64,000 nt of DNA, taken from contig NW_022985550.1 of assembly GCF_010093815.1 (NCBI RefSeq), positions 1,005,074-1,069,073 on the forward strand. Reading direction: 5' to 3'. Below are positions 23,195-34,700 of the stretch, piece after piece. Both the position numbers and the translations under genes were made by a program. The stretch is from Pseudovirgaria hyperparasitica (taxonomy: Eukaryota; Ascomycota; Dothideomycetes; Acrospermales; Acrospermaceae). The stretch's first letter is position 1, and each line of letters begins with the position of its first letter. Under the pieces are notes generated by a model. The model did not search any database, was not told where the DNA came from, and saw only the letters and a program-made list of their open reading frames with translations.

Positions 23195-23945
23195 GGGTAT
23201 TGAGGTGCTGGGATGGTGAAAGCAAGCAAACGCAATCAAATTGGGTTGATGACAGCGCTGAACATTCGAGCTTCAAGGCATAATTGGATATGCAAGCACT
23301 TGGGCCCAAGCAAACAACAAAATATCGATCAAGCAAACCATATACAGAGTGCACAATATACGCAAGCAGTCTCGCCATCTCATTCCCCCTTTCCTCTCCG
23401 GCCCTTGTCCATTAAGAAATCTACAAAACACCCACGGCATATCTCACCCTACATACTTCCCACCGAAGAGAGACTCTGGAGATAGTAGACTTTACTAGCC
23501 GCTGGCGTGAATAACAACAACCAGGACCCTTCCTGACCGGGAGTCCTGCTTAAAGGTCTGTACTTTTGTTATATCTTGCCACATGATCTGCGGGACTTTG
23601 CGCGCGTTCATATGTACGAGATTCAGTAAGATGGCCACGTGTGTGGTGATCACGATGGTGATGATGATGTTTGCTATCAAGAGCATGGTCATGTTGTTAA
23701 AGGGAAACTGAGAACTGTGTCTATAACCGTCAACAATCCCTGCCCCGCTAATCCATAAGCGAGAGGCTAGGCCAGGGTCTTCGCTTCGTACAGTGGCCCC
23801 ACCTGCTTTTTGGTAGATCCCCGCTAAATTGTCAACCTCCAGCAACCTTTCTCCAAACTTTCATACCCTACCAATACACAGTCGCAACGCTGCTACCTCT
23901 ATTGTCCGTCCCAGACGACCGCAACTCGCCCATCGTCGTCGCGCA
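23195..23945. other. Intergenic region, presumed promoter of the G-patch gene
   Basis: No supported gene. The last 120 bases before 23946 are C/T- and A-rich in leader style. The frame upstream of the chosen start stays open for 39 codons (from 23829), but it reads like translated leader. Confidence 0.5.
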
Positions 23946-24866
23946 ATGGCAGACAGTGACGAGGAATTCTACACCATCCCGATCAAAGACCAGCGTGTCT
24001 TCGGCGCCGGCATCAAGCGCAAACGAGTCGCCTTCGTGCGCGCCTCTACTGCAGCTTCCACGACTACATCGCCCAACACCAGCAACACCACGCCTACTCT
24101 CGCCGAGCAATATCTCGCCAAACACGCACAGAAGAATACACAGGCATCGCAGCTCGCCGCTGCCGCCGCTGCTACTGCTGATGACGGCGACGATGACAAC
24201 GACAACATAACACCAGCGCAACCCCCTCCCCTACCAAAATGCGAAATATGCAAACACCCAATCCGCACACACACGCCCACCTCACCAAGCAACGGCAACA
24301 ACACCCACAACAACACGAAGCAAACCGTATCAATCCCCCACGAAGCCACAATCCCGCACCAGCTCGCCCTCGCCCACTCCCACCCCCCCTCATCCATCGA
24401 CCGCACAAGCAGAGGCCTCCCCTACATGCAAGCCCGAGGCTGGGACCCCGACGCACGCCAAGGCCTCGGCGCGACGGGTTCAGGGATGCTCTACCCCATC
24501 GAGGCAGTGGAGAAGAGAAACCGGTTCGGGATTGGTGTGCGGGTGAAGAAGAAGCAGGTTTTGGCAGAGGGTGAGGATAAGGAGGGCAAGAAAGCGGAGC
24601 GGGAGAGGGAGAGGATAATGAAGAAGAAACTGGTCAATCTCGATGCGAAGCAGATTCGTCGTCTGGATGACGAGGAGCGCAGGGTGGCGGATCGGATGAG
24701 GGAGTTGTTCTATCGTGATGAGTCGGTGGATAAGTTGCTTGGAGCCATGAATGAGGCGCCATCGCTATCGGTGGTGAAGACGGCGAAAATGAAGTCGAAT
24801 GTGAAGAGGATGCGGAGGCAAGTTAGTGGGTTTGAGGGGTTCGATCAGAAGGGCAGGTGGATTTGA
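23946..24866 (+). CDS. G-patch domain protein, GPANK1-like
   Basis: The product is a nuclear RNA-associated protein; G-patch proteins commonly activate DEAH helicases in splicing or ribosome biogenesis. The 306 aa protein starts at MADSDEEFYTIPIKDQR. The frame continues 39 codons upstream, but that part is leader-like. It has an N-terminal basic motif (IKRKRVAFVRAS), a CEICKHPI cysteine pair in the middle, and a G-patch at about residues 160-205 (SRGLPYMQARGWDPDARQGL, then GATGSG and YPIEAVEKRNRFGIG). A charged helical tail contains LDDEERRVADRMRELFYRDE, typical of the fungal members. It ends convergent with the Syn8 gene. Partner helicase unknown. Confidence 0.82.
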   Translation: MADSDEEFYTIPIKDQRVFGAGIKRKRVAFVRASTAASTTTSPNTSNTTPTLAEQYLAKHAQKNTQASQLAAAAAATADDGDDDNDNITPAQPPPLPKCEICKHPIRTHTPTSPSNGNNTHNNTKQTVSIPHEATIPHQLALAHSHPPSSIDRTSRGLPYMQARGWDPDARQGLGATGSGMLYPIEAVEKRNRFGIGVRVKKKQVLAEGEDKEGKKAERERERIMKKKLVNLDAKQIRRLDDEERRVADRMRELFYRDESVDKLLGAMNEAPSLSVVKTAKMKSNVKRMRRQVSGFEGFDQKGRWI

Positions 24867-25388
24867 GCATCTGAGCGTTTGGCTGGCTGGCGGAGTGCGT
24901 GCATGCGTGCATGCGGGCATGTGGAAGTGAAGGGAAAGGGGAAGAGGCGTTCTGTTTGATTGAGATACCCGCAGGAACACTTCCTGCATCCTGCACATAT
25001 GGCGTCATGGGTGGGAAGACGTCCATGAACACACAATTTATGCTTGGTGGAAGAGGCTTGGACCGAATCAATGGGAGGCTATTTGTTGTTTGTTCGTCTT
25101 TCGTGCCGCTGATGTTGTCCATGTTGTCAATCAGCAGGCAGGTGGCTACACAGCATAAACAACAACACAGCCGTGTTTGGTTGAACCGTTGTTCGTTTGT
25201 GCACCACCATGCCCATGCAGACGCGCGCTTTATATTCATAGGCGGATGAAAATGACTACTGCACATTGCCTTAAATCTGATATATGTACGTATATAGCAA
25301 ATGCTAGAGACAGCATGCCATCACCCATAAAAACGTCGCTGCAGCAAACGCCCCCAAAAAGCAGACAATCCGACACACACAACGCCAG
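24867..25388. other. Convergent intergenic spacer
   Basis: About 520 bp between the stop codons of the G-patch and Syn8 genes. It contains a GCATGCGTGCATGCGGGCAT direct repeat at about 24901-24920; no gene is seen. Confidence 0.6.
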
Positions 25389-26239
25389 CTATTTGAAAAT
25401 GACAATCAACAACACCAATATCACAATCAACACTACAATCAGCGACAGACTCCAATTATCCTTTGCTTTTCTGCTAAAGTTGTCCAGGTTCGAGCGCGCC
25501 CGGTTCAACGTACTCTGATGTCTGTTCACGCCCTCCTCGACGTCTTCCAGCAGCATGACGTGGTCGTCCAGCTCGTTGCCGATCTGCATGCTCAGCTCGC
25601 GCTGTCGCCCAATTGAGCGTCCGAGTGTGTCGAGTTGCTCGTCTTGCTCTTGTATCACGCCCTGGTGATACATGTGGATTTGTTCATTTGACAAGTAGGC
25701 CTGGGCGTCTACGGCCGAGGGCTCTGAAGGCTCATCCGTGTAGCGGGCGGGGAAAAGTGCAGCTCGATTCGGATCCGGAGATGCTGGGGTTGGAGGTGAA
25801 GAAGAGGAAGAAGCATCGGTAAAGCGGACAGATTTGCTGGCGGGCTTTTGCGCGGCGGCGAAGTCGGGCGCGAGAGAGGATGAGTTTGGGGATGTGAGGG
25901 CTGCGTCAGGAGAGTGGCCGAAGCCGTGGAATTGGGATTGGAGGGCGGAGAGTTGGGATTTCAGCCGGGGGAGGTCTTGGGCGTAGGTGCTGGGGACAGC
26001 AGGTCAGATCATGCATGCATGCCATGTAGGAGAAGGGCCATGTAGGATATAGAGACGTACGAATCAGGTCTTGCTTCCAGTGCCTCGATGCCAGACGAGA
26101 GCGACTCGAGCGATCTGGAAATCTGGCCATCGTGAGAATTGGGCTCGAGATTCAGCGAAATGGCCCGCTGTCGCTCGAGGAGGGATAGCTTGATGTGATC
26201 GGCGAGGAGGAAGAGCTGCGACGGGTTCGAGGAGGACAT
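25389..26239 (-). CDS. syn8: Qc-SNARE of the Syn8/syntaxin-8 family
   Basis: The product is a tail-anchored SNARE that pairs with endosomal and vacuolar SNAREs to drive membrane fusion. Two exons, 26239-26061 and 25989-25389, are joined across a 71 bp intron (GTACGT..CCCCAG, phase 2), giving 259 aa. The N-terminus matches fungal Syn8 (SQLFLLADHIKLSLLERQRA, then SLNLEP). A Ser/Pro linker follows. The SNARE motif runs from about residue 160 to 232 (QDEQLDTLGRSIGRQREL, IGNELDDHVMLLEDVEEGV, RHQSTLNRARSNLDNF), and the C-terminal anchor is about 16 residues of Leu/Ile/Val. Where the family normally has the zero-layer Gln (human ELDEQN), this protein has His, at residue 203. The start has no credible upstream alternative. 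Confidence 0.9.
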
Positions 26240-26988
26240 GGCGCTTCTTTTTTTGGCGACTCCTCGATGGGAGTGGGTAGGCTCGATGGGAGTAGAAAGT
26301 GAGCTGAATGGCAGAATATGCACCCAAGCGCAGGCACAAACAACCGCTGCCGGGGCGTCGGGCCGCCGGGGACTGGTATAGGAGAAGCAAACTTTTGGCT
26401 GAGGAGAAAGGAAAAAAAAGACAAGTTGAGGTTGTACACAGTCTCGGCGATCAGGAGGCTCGGGAGTGGTGTAGATGAGATTGTTTGGCTGGCGGTGTAT
26501 TGTGACGGTGATGTAGGAGAGGAAGAGCGATTGGGAGTGTCGTCAGTGCTACCAGGGCCCCCCCCTACTTACCTAGGTACTTACCCCCCCGCGCGCCTTA
26601 GCAAATGCAGCAGTCGCAGGTGGTGCAGGCGTCTTTTGCAGCGGGCCTAGTCCCTACGAATCACGAATCGGTCCGCCGTCCGCGGGAGTTCCTCCGCCGA
26701 ACGCTCCCTTGGCTCCTCCGTCGTCACTACCCACCCTGCACCACATCGACAATACACTTCCAGGTACAACAAACGTGCACGCGCATTCCTCCATTGTTCA
26801 TTCACTTCCCGCCCCCTGCCCTTATCCTTCTTTGCTCACACATACACGCTCGCAAATTGCCTCATTCCACAGCGCCCGCTTTTGCTCTCTTTGCAATGCC
26901 CCCTCTCATCTTATAGCCTTTCGTTTCCACCTGTTGACCACAGGCCCCTTTCGTCCGACCTTCGCTTTCAACCTCGCCCAAAAACAAC
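26240..26988. promoter_or_regulatory. Divergent promoter region of syn8 and the RING/TRAF gene
   Basis: The 749 bp between the two start codons contains C-rich runs near 26560-26590 and pyrimidine-rich leader-like sequence next to the RING gene. Open frames here are not credible. Confidence 0.5.
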
Positions 26989-28502
26989 ATGTCGGATGCT
27001 GGAGATCGTAGCTCGCGACGCTCGTCCAGGGCTGCTGCCAGTAGGCCACACTCGCCTCCGAGAAGCCCTCCGATCGAAGTCGCAGGTTCAAGTTCTAGGA
27101 CTCCAGAGTTCCTGGAGCGGCACAACAATGATGCCCAAATTGTCGGTCACCCTCCGAGTACCCCTTCACCGATTGCCATCGCTGCAGCATACTCACCATC
27201 ATGTCGACTTCGACAGCCTCAGGACCAGTCTTCAGCCGCCCCCAACCTTTCAGTCGACCTCAGAGAGGTCGAGTATGTCTCTAACGTAGACGACAACTTG
27301 GTCTGTCTGATCTGTCACTGCCCCTTCGTTGAGCCGCGCATCCTGTCGTGCGATCATGCGTTCTGCAAGGAATGTCTGGTTCAGGCCTTCGCTGTCCAGC
27401 GTCCCACACATACGACGTGCCCGACCTGCCGCACTCCGGCCAAGCTCGAGGACTGCTCCCAGAAAGTCCACCGAATGACCGAACGCATGCTGGACGAGTT
27501 GGTTATAAAGTGTCCAAATAGCTACCTGGGTTGTGGCTGGGCCGAAAAAAGAGTTGACGTACAAGACCACATTGAGCTATACTGCAGCTATACCATGTTG
27601 GCGTGTCCTGACAGGGACTGCAAGCTTCAGATCCTAGCAAAGGACTTTCATCGTGGCTGCCTGCATGGCACCGTGAGTTGCCGAGACTGCCACATCTCGA
27701 TGATGAAGAAGGACATCCAGGTAGCGTACAACGTTACGAACAAGTATCGGGTGCTGACGCCACTTAGGATCACATGAAGAAGTCGTGCGAGAATCGCATG
27801 ACTACCTGTAATGAATGCCAGAAAGAGCTTGTTCGCGTTGACTTGCCGTCCCACCTTGCCGAGTCCTGTCCAAAGGCTATCATACCCTGCACCGGCGAGC
27901 CTATCGGCTGTGACTTCAAGGCTGAGCGTGTTGACGTCTTGAAGCATACACCAGATTGTCCCATGGTAAAGATGTATCCTCACTTCGCCGCACAGAACGC
28001 CAAGATTGAGGAGCAGGGCAAGGCTCAGAAGCTTATGAATCGCAAGATCAACATTCTGGAAGGTAGCATGTCAGCTCTTCAAGACATGCTTACTCCAGGA
28101 AACGTGCCGTCTTCATTGTCTGATATGAACGATCTGACCGGGGCTCCTTTCGACTCTGGCATTCATCACGTCCTGTCAGTCAATGAAACGCTTCGTGAGG
28201 AAGTCGACCGCACAACTAGTGCCCTGGCAGAGTTGGACGGCCGCTTAACCATGACGGTGTTGAATGAACAGAGTCGTACTAGGGACGAGCTCTTGCACAT
28301 CAATCATGCCATTGGATCCATGCGAGTGCAGCTTCAATGGCTAATCAGCGCGCGTATACAGGCTCAGGGACGTGTTTCGGGCAGTTCAGTTCCAAGTGCT
28401 AGCGGACCTTCCGGGTCTGCCAGCGCCGGTTCTAGTTCCGGGGTCAACCTGCAGCCTGTCCGTCGACTGAGCGATCCGAACCGTCAAGACCCCAAGCTAT
28501 AA
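26989..28502 (+). CDS. RING and TRAF-type zinc finger protein, probable E3 ubiquitin ligase
   Basis: Exons 26989-27720 and 27768-28502 are joined across a short 47 bp intron (GTAGCG..CTTAG, CTGAC branch site, phase 0), giving 488 aa. The N-terminus is Ser/Pro/Arg-rich. A C3HC4 RING finger lies near residues 104-146: CLICHCPFVEPRILSCDHAF, then CKECL and CPTCR. Repeated TRAF-type zinc-finger cysteine/histidine units follow to about residue 310: CPNSYLGCGW, CPDRDCKLQI, CRDCHISMMKKDIQ, CNECQKEL and CTGEPIGCDF. After that come a coiled-coil-like region and a Ser/Gly-rich tail. The RING implies E2 binding and ubiquitin transfer; the substrate is unknown. No MATH domain is seen, unlike animal TRAFs. 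Confidence 0.9.
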
Positions 28503-29186
28503 GCTGGTTATCAAGCAGGCAAGCACACTTTACGAAATTATGAATTATTGACTACTCAAAAAAAGGCGTTCTCAAAAGCGGAAAAGACTTCTGGCGGTTG
28601 AAAAGTTCTGCTCACACGGGGGTGTTTGGAGGCTCAATCATCGAAAAATGGATTTGTTGTTGATATCATGATTCCGCGAAAAGGCGAAAAACGATTGGCG
28701 GAGCCACATGACTTTCAGCGTACTCAGTTTGTCAGGACGCAGTTTAGAGATTAGGATACCCGGGTTGTATTTGGAGTCGGATGGATGGAGCTGGCGTACT
28801 AGTAGAGCAGGCTTCACGACTCGACTCTTCGTCATATGGTGTGTGGCCCAAGGCGTTGTCGGACAGGTGTCTGTCTGTAGAACACATCGTCTTGAGACGA
28901 ACATTTGAATGCAAAACCTCAGGAGGAATTGCACAGGTCGGAGAGATAGCATCAACTCAACTCAAACATTCGATAATTCTACTGGCTGCTCGTGCTGTTC
29001 CTGAGGTTCTTGATGTAGCTAGCGTGAACCACTGGTCCGTGCTTATCAAAAGTCTTCCACCAACACTGACTGGTGTCCTTACACCAAACACAACAACGGA
29101 AGGGAGATGTACTGTCCGCGTTGAACATCTTAGCTACCACTCAAATATGTTTGATGTGGGAAATTGATCATCGACATTAGCACAAG
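28503..29186. other. Intergenic region
   Basis: About 680 bp between tandem plus-strand genes, with no recognisable element. A 128-codon open frame at 28781-29167 has no family resemblance and is not called. Confidence 0.5.
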
Positions 29187-31052
29187 TTGGTAGAAAGAGC
29201 TATGGACATGGCGTCACGACAAAGTGTCAAAGTCCTCAGGGGCTGCGTCCTTGATACGATTCCAAGACGAACTCGGCTTCAACACATCAGGAACCGATCA
29301 TCTATGGCAGTCCCAGCAGCTTCGTGTCTGCTCCCTAAACATACACGTACATGTACCCAGGCACGCTTCTACACTTCATCATCGACACAACAAGACGCTC
29401 GTCACGCGACCTCGCTCTTCGACATGCACGACCGCGACGTCGAATCCATCATCAATGGCATCCGCCGCTTCCACGCCCACGGCGAACCCTACCGCATAGC
29501 ACACGGCTCCACAAACAGTACCCGGCCGCGCGCCCCTGGCACAAACGTCATCGACATATCCCGCCTCAACCGCGTCCTGCACATCGACCGCGACGCCCAG
29601 ACCGCCATCGTCGAGCCCAACGTGCCCATGGACCGCCTCGTCGAAGCCACTCTCGACCACGGCCTCATCCCACCCGTCGTCATGGAATTTCCCGGCATCA
29701 CCGTCGGCGGCGGCTTCGCTGGCACCTGCGGCGAGAGCTCCTCGTTTAAGCACGGCTTCTTCAGCGATAACATCGACTGGGCTGACATCGTCCTTGCGAA
29801 TGGCGAGCTTGTCCGTGTCTCGCCTGAGGTGCGGCCTGATCTCTTTTCTGGTGCGGCGGGCGCGCTGGGGACTTTGGGTGTTACGACGCGTGTGCAGATT
29901 AGGCTTGTTAAGGCGGAGAAGTATGTCGATGTTACTGTGCATCCGCTTACTACGACTGGCAAGGGCAACGATGGAGGAGAGGAGGATATCTTTGCTGCTG
30001 CTGTGGATAAAGCAGCGCTGTTCGCTCGCCGCTCAGACATCGACCATCTCGACGGCATCCTCTTCTCGCGCACCGAAGGTGCCCTCATGACCGGCACCAT
30101 GACATCCGCCCCTCTCTCACTCTCCTCATCCTCATCTTCATCCTCACACACAAACCCCCAACAACTAACACGCTTCTCCCGCCCCAAAGACCCCTGGTAC
30201 TACATGCACATCTCCCACCTCCTCACCCAACAACCCCACAACCCACGCCCAACAACCTTCCGCACCCCGCTCGCAGAATACCTCTTCCGCTACAACCGCG
30301 GCGGCTTCTGGGTCGGCCACGCCGCATTCGAGTACTTCCACTTCCCCTTCACCGCGCTCACACGCCGCCTGCTCGACGACTTCCTGCACACCCGCATGAT
30401 GTACACCGCCCTGCACGCCTCAGGCCTAAGCGAGCGCTACATAGTACAGGACTACGCGCTGCCGTTCAGCGGCGCGGTCGGGTTTCTGAAAGGTGTCCAG
30501 CGAGACGTGGGCGTTTGGCCGCTATGGCTGTGTCCGCTGAGGACGGTGTCCGGGACAGCGCATTTCCATCCGCGGGCGCGGCGGGCGACAGAGAGTGCAA
30601 GTACGACTACGACAGAAGCAGGGACGGCGGAGGGACAGAAGGCAGACGAGGAGCAGCCCGAACACATCCTGAACATAGGCATCTACGGCTGGCCTCCTTC
30701 GCCTACTACCTGCACGCCCACCTTCGCAGCCGTGAACCGCCACCTCAACGCCCTCGCCGCCACCCATGGCGGCACGAAATGGCTGTACGCCCAATCCTTC
30801 TACACAGCCGAGGAGTTCTGGCAGATCTACGACCGGGCGTGGTATGAAGGATTGCGGGCCAAGTATGGGGCTGCTGGCGGCGGTAATAATAGCTTGCCGA
30901 GTGTGACGGATAAGGTTGCTTGGGATGGCGTGGAAAAGGAGCAGCAAGTGCGGGATGTGTGGCCGGCGGCGGGGATACGCGGGCTGAGGGCTGCGATTAA
31001 GAGTAAGTCGTATCTAGATGCGCGGAAGAGTCGGTGGAAGGAGTGGAGTTGA
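29187..31052 (+). CDS. FAD-binding oxidoreductase, Delta24-sterol reductase (DHCR24)-like
   Basis: DHCR24/DWARF1-type flavoproteins reduce the C24 double bond of sterols with NADPH. Many filamentous fungi carry homologues although ergosterol synthesis does not need them, so the substrate is uncertain. The frame is 621 aa without introns. The FAD_binding_4 region covers about residues 80-260 in this frame: YRIAHGSTNSTR, IVEPNVPMDRLVEATLDHGL, EFPGITVGGGFAGTCGESSS and DNIDWADIVLANGELV. The C-terminal half holds FHFPFTALTRRLLDDFLHTR and WPLWLCPLRTV. A Ser-rich insert and a Thr/Glu-rich loop look clade-specific. The start is uncertain: ATG codons at 29187, 29304 and 29424 are all possible. The last begins right before the conserved part; the longer forms add a basic, possibly mitochondrial-type leader. 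Confidence 0.85.
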   Translation: MVERAMDMASRQSVKVLRGCVLDTIPRRTRLQHIRNRSSMAVPAASCLLPKHTRTCTQARFYTSSSTQQDARHATSLFDMHDRDVESIINGIRRFHAHGEPYRIAHGSTNSTRPRAPGTNVIDISRLNRVLHIDRDAQTAIVEPNVPMDRLVEATLDHGLIPPVVMEFPGITVGGGFAGTCGESSSFKHGFFSDNIDWADIVLANGELVRVSPEVRPDLFSGAAGALGTLGVTTRVQIRLVKAEKYVDVTVHPLTTTGKGNDGGEEDIFAAAVDKAALFARRSDIDHLDGILFSRTEGALMTGTMTSAPLSLSSSSSSSSHTNPQQLTRFSRPKDPWYYMHISHLLTQQPHNPRPTTFRTPLAEYLFRYNRGGFWVGHAAFEYFHFPFTALTRRLLDDFLHTRMMYTALHASGLSERYIVQDYALPFSGAVGFLKGVQRDVGVWPLWLCPLRTVSGTAHFHPRARRATESASTTTTEAGTAEGQKADEEQPEHILNIGIYGWPPSPTTCTPTFAAVNRHLNALAATHGGTKWLYAQSFYTAEEFWQIYDRAWYEGLRAKYGAAGGGNNSLPSVTDKVAWDGVEKEQQVRDVWPAAGIRGLRAAIKSKSYLDARKSRWKEWS

Positions 31053-31169
31053 GTTTGAAAGGCCCGGGTGGGGGATTGTTATTTTGAGGGATAGGTAGGT
31101 TATGTAATATTATATAAGATCAATGATAGAAGGGAGATATATATATCAGAGGGCTATATGTACTACGGA

Positions 31170-31218
<49 letters not shown>

Positions 31219-31722
31219 ACACGCATTCTCCACAGAGCATGTGTTATATAGACAAATAACTGATAGAGCTGAGCTTATATATTACTACGGACGGAATACT
31301 CGTGCATCAATTGTACATCCAGGCCTTTTTCCAGTCTGGGGCGGGGGGATTTTAAAAACACAAAATCGCTAGTATACAAAGGAAAAAGGTGGGTTTGTTT
31401 CGTGCGGTGAAGAGGTGCAGTCTAGATCATCTCCATCTCCATAGGCGCAACGCGCTGGTATGATGTGATGTGAAGTGGTGTGTGGGGTTGTGTGTTGGTA
31501 AGGGGGTATCTCCGCAATGCATGCAAGATCATATTGCAGAAAAAAAAACACCTGCAGAAAAGCGCAGAGAGCAAAGAAGAAAGAGAGAGCGGCGGCTTCA
31601 CCAAATGGACAGCCAGTCAATGCTAAGCCAAGCTTCGCCATAGCCAATAAAGGAAACGCGTTATTGAATAATGTGCAGTCTGATAATTTTTGTTGTTTCA
31701 TCTCGTGAGCCCGCGTGCTGGC
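31053..31722. other. Convergent intergenic spacer with a CA microsatellite
   Basis: No gene is seen in the 670 bp between the DHCR24-like and coiled-coil genes. It holds TATA-rich sequence and the CA run listed separately. Confidence 0.6.
31173..31216. repeat. (AC)22 microsatellite
   Basis: An uninterrupted 44-base AC run in a 3' flank, the longest pure dinucleotide repeat I found in the window. Confidence 0.95.
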
Positions 31723-34700
31723 TCAAAACTCCCATCCGCGCTCCTCTTCTTCATGTCCACCAAGCTCCTGCTCTGGCGCTCCTCCGTCGATAACGCTATC
31801 TTCATCGTCGTAAAACCCATTCATGCTGATCTCCTCGTCACGCAACATTGGGTCTTGGTCGTAGCTGGATTCGCGGAGAAGCGGCGGCGTGCTTGGGCTT
31901 TGCGCAGGTTGTTTGCCCATCTGTTTGCTTGTCAAGCCCGTAAATCGCTGGCCTGTCGAGCCAAACGCAGAAGGCTGCTCAGGGTAATGTTGTGGATGTT
32001 GGTGCCGGGACTGCTGTGGCATGGTCTGGGGATGCGGTTGGGGAGAGGCGCGACGCACATTTGAGGCTGGCGGCGTCATCAGGCCGGAAAGGATAGATTG
32101 CGAATGCGAGGGTACTGGCGATGGCTTTGGTCGAGAAGGAGTGAGACTGCGGTTCAAGGCGTTCGACAGTTGAGGTTGCTTGAGCTGGGGAATGGATGCC
32201 GTGCTGCCCGCTCGACTGTCTCTGCCACCCTTACGCCAGTTGCCAAACGCTGCGGCAAGCTGAGCTGCTTTCGGCGTTGCCAGGTTGGAAAGCGTTGATA
32301 GCGTAGGGAAAGAATTGCCATTTCCACTTATCAGCCGCTCCTTTTCCTGTTGCTCCATCTGTAGGTTAGTGCGGATGCGGATAGCCGCGTCGCGAACAGC
32401 CTCGCGATTGACGTTGGGTTGGCCAAGAGCATTGATCAGCTCGCTGATATCATCAACCCGTACTCCAAGGAGCTCACGAAGCCAGCCGATCTCGGTATCG
32501 CGCTCCTTGAGCTTGGCTGGAGCCTCAGTATCGATTTCTTCAAGCTGCCGTTCAAATGATTCGATACGAGTTTCGCGTTCCTGCAGTTGCTCCTGCAGAA
32601 CGACAATAGACTCTCGTAGGGCTTGAGGAGATACCTTCTCCGGCACTCCTGCGTAGCCGCCTGGCGCTTGTTGTGCAGCGGGCGACTTGACGGATGCAGC
32701 AGTGAGAGCAGCAGCGTTAGCAGCATCCCGAGCAACCTTGAGCTGTGACTCGAGATGTTCGGCCTTGGACTTGAGCAGTTCAGCTTGGTCTTCAAGGTGT
32801 TCAAGCTTCGCGTTCGAAAGATTCAGTCGTTCCTTGAGATGCGTCTCCTCACGGCGGCTGTCTTCACGGACGTTCTCCAGCGCCCGGGCGTGTTGATTGC
32901 GGATCTCTTGGTATATCCGCTCATGTCGTTCCTTGACCTCGTCGATTGCAGCCTCACGCTGATTGTAGGCCTCGTTGAGGGCATTGCGTCGAGCGTCCAA
33001 CGCTTCTTCGAGTTGAACTTCGTAACGAGCCTTGGTCTGATCGTAGTCCATCTTCAAGTTGTCAAAGTCAGCTTGCAGTCTTTGCTTCTCCCTGTCGGCA
33101 TTCGATCGAAGCATATTGATCTCATTGTTGGCAGCTTGCAAATCAGCTTCCATGAGGCGTCTAGTGCGTTGCACTTCTGTTTGTCCCATATGTCTGGCTT
33201 CCCGGAACTCGCGCTCATAACGAGCAGCGTTTCTTTCGTGCTCATCGCGCTCATTTCTGAGCTTCTCCGAACTCTCTTCAATCTTCGAAAGTTGTTGCTC
33301 GGTGTGTTCCAGCTTGACTCTGAGGCGCATGCCTTCCCGTTCCTGAGTCTCAAGTCTTTCCAGCTCGCGCTCGAGTCGTTCTCGAGTTCGAGCCTCCGCC
33401 TCGATCCGGGCACGAAGTACCTCGTATCTGGTCCTGTGCTCCTCGTCCTTCTTTTGCCATGTTGACTTTTCTTCGGCAATTGAGCCAGCAGCTTGGGTCA
33501 TGTCATATTGAAGTTTCTCAATCTTAACACGCATGCCTTCACGGACCCGCACGACTTCTTGAAGCTGTAGCTTGACGCTGTCAGATGTCTTCTTGAGCTC
33601 GTCATTCTCGATCTTGAGGTCCTCATTCTCGGCGCGGAGCTCATCGTTGCGTGACTTGCTGTGAGTCATCTCGTCACGCCATTTGTTGCTCGAAAGACGG
33701 TACTCGTCGATAGTGGCCTCGAGAGCTTCGTTCTGATCTTGTAAGGTAGCAAACTTCCGGCGGAGCTCTTCTTCCGCAACTTGCCGAGAAGAACGTTCCG
33801 AGCGAGTGTTATGCAGCTCCTCATGTAGCGCCCGAGTCTTTGATTCTTCATCTCTCAAGCTTTCCCGAATAATGTTAATCTCTTCGTCGTTGAGCTTGAG
33901 CAAACGTTGGGCCTCCTCCTCGCGCTTCTCGGCAGTTTCGCGTGCCTCTCGTTCTTGGTCGACCTTGATCGAGGCTTCCTTGATCATGGCTTCAAGGTCA
34001 GCGATACGGCCTTCATTCTCAAGAATGCTCGCGTTGTCGGACTTCTTCTGTTCCTTAGTGTCTTGACGCTCAAACGCCTCTTCAATGAATTCGCGAATCT
34101 CGTCCTTGTTTTGCGTCGCAACATATTCCTGACGAGCGATGGCCTGGTTCATGATCTCCCGCAAGTCCTCCTTGTGCTGACCAGTCGACTCATGGTGTCG
34201 CTCCAGGGTCTCATGCATGAGCGCTTTGAAGGTTTCGTTCTTCTGATCAACATCGGTGTGTTGGCGCCGAAGTGCCTCTTCCATAATATCCTTGAAGTCT
34301 TCGAGAGAGACATGATTGGAAGCTGAATGAGCCAATTGTACCTTCATTGCAGCTAATGCCTGGTACACTTCAGAAAGGCTGAAGTCGTGCTTATCCTCAG
34401 TAACTTCTGGCATTGCGGTCCGGATCTGTAATTGCTCCGAGAGAGATGCTTTGAGATCGTTGATTGTGTCGTAAAGCTCCTTTGTGTTGACAGACGGTAG
34501 TTGTGGAGACTTTGGCTTCGTGTCCTCCAGAGACTGCTTCTCGGCCATGGAAAGCTTGAAGTCCGAAAGAGCAGAGTAGAAGTCCGACAAGTCCACCTGC
34601 GCAGGGGCTGGTGGCTCCACTGGTCTGGCCGCCACCTCAGCAGCAATCCTGGCCTGCTCCTCCTGCTGCTGTCTCTGCTGTTCGGCGAGCGAAGACTTTA

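Noticed and set aside
32755-33465. 236-codon plus-strand frame and several similar frames across 31.7-39.4 kb
   Set aside because: They are mirror frames of the coiled-coil gene; the Leu/Ser-rich composition is what antisense Glu/Lys/Arg codons give.
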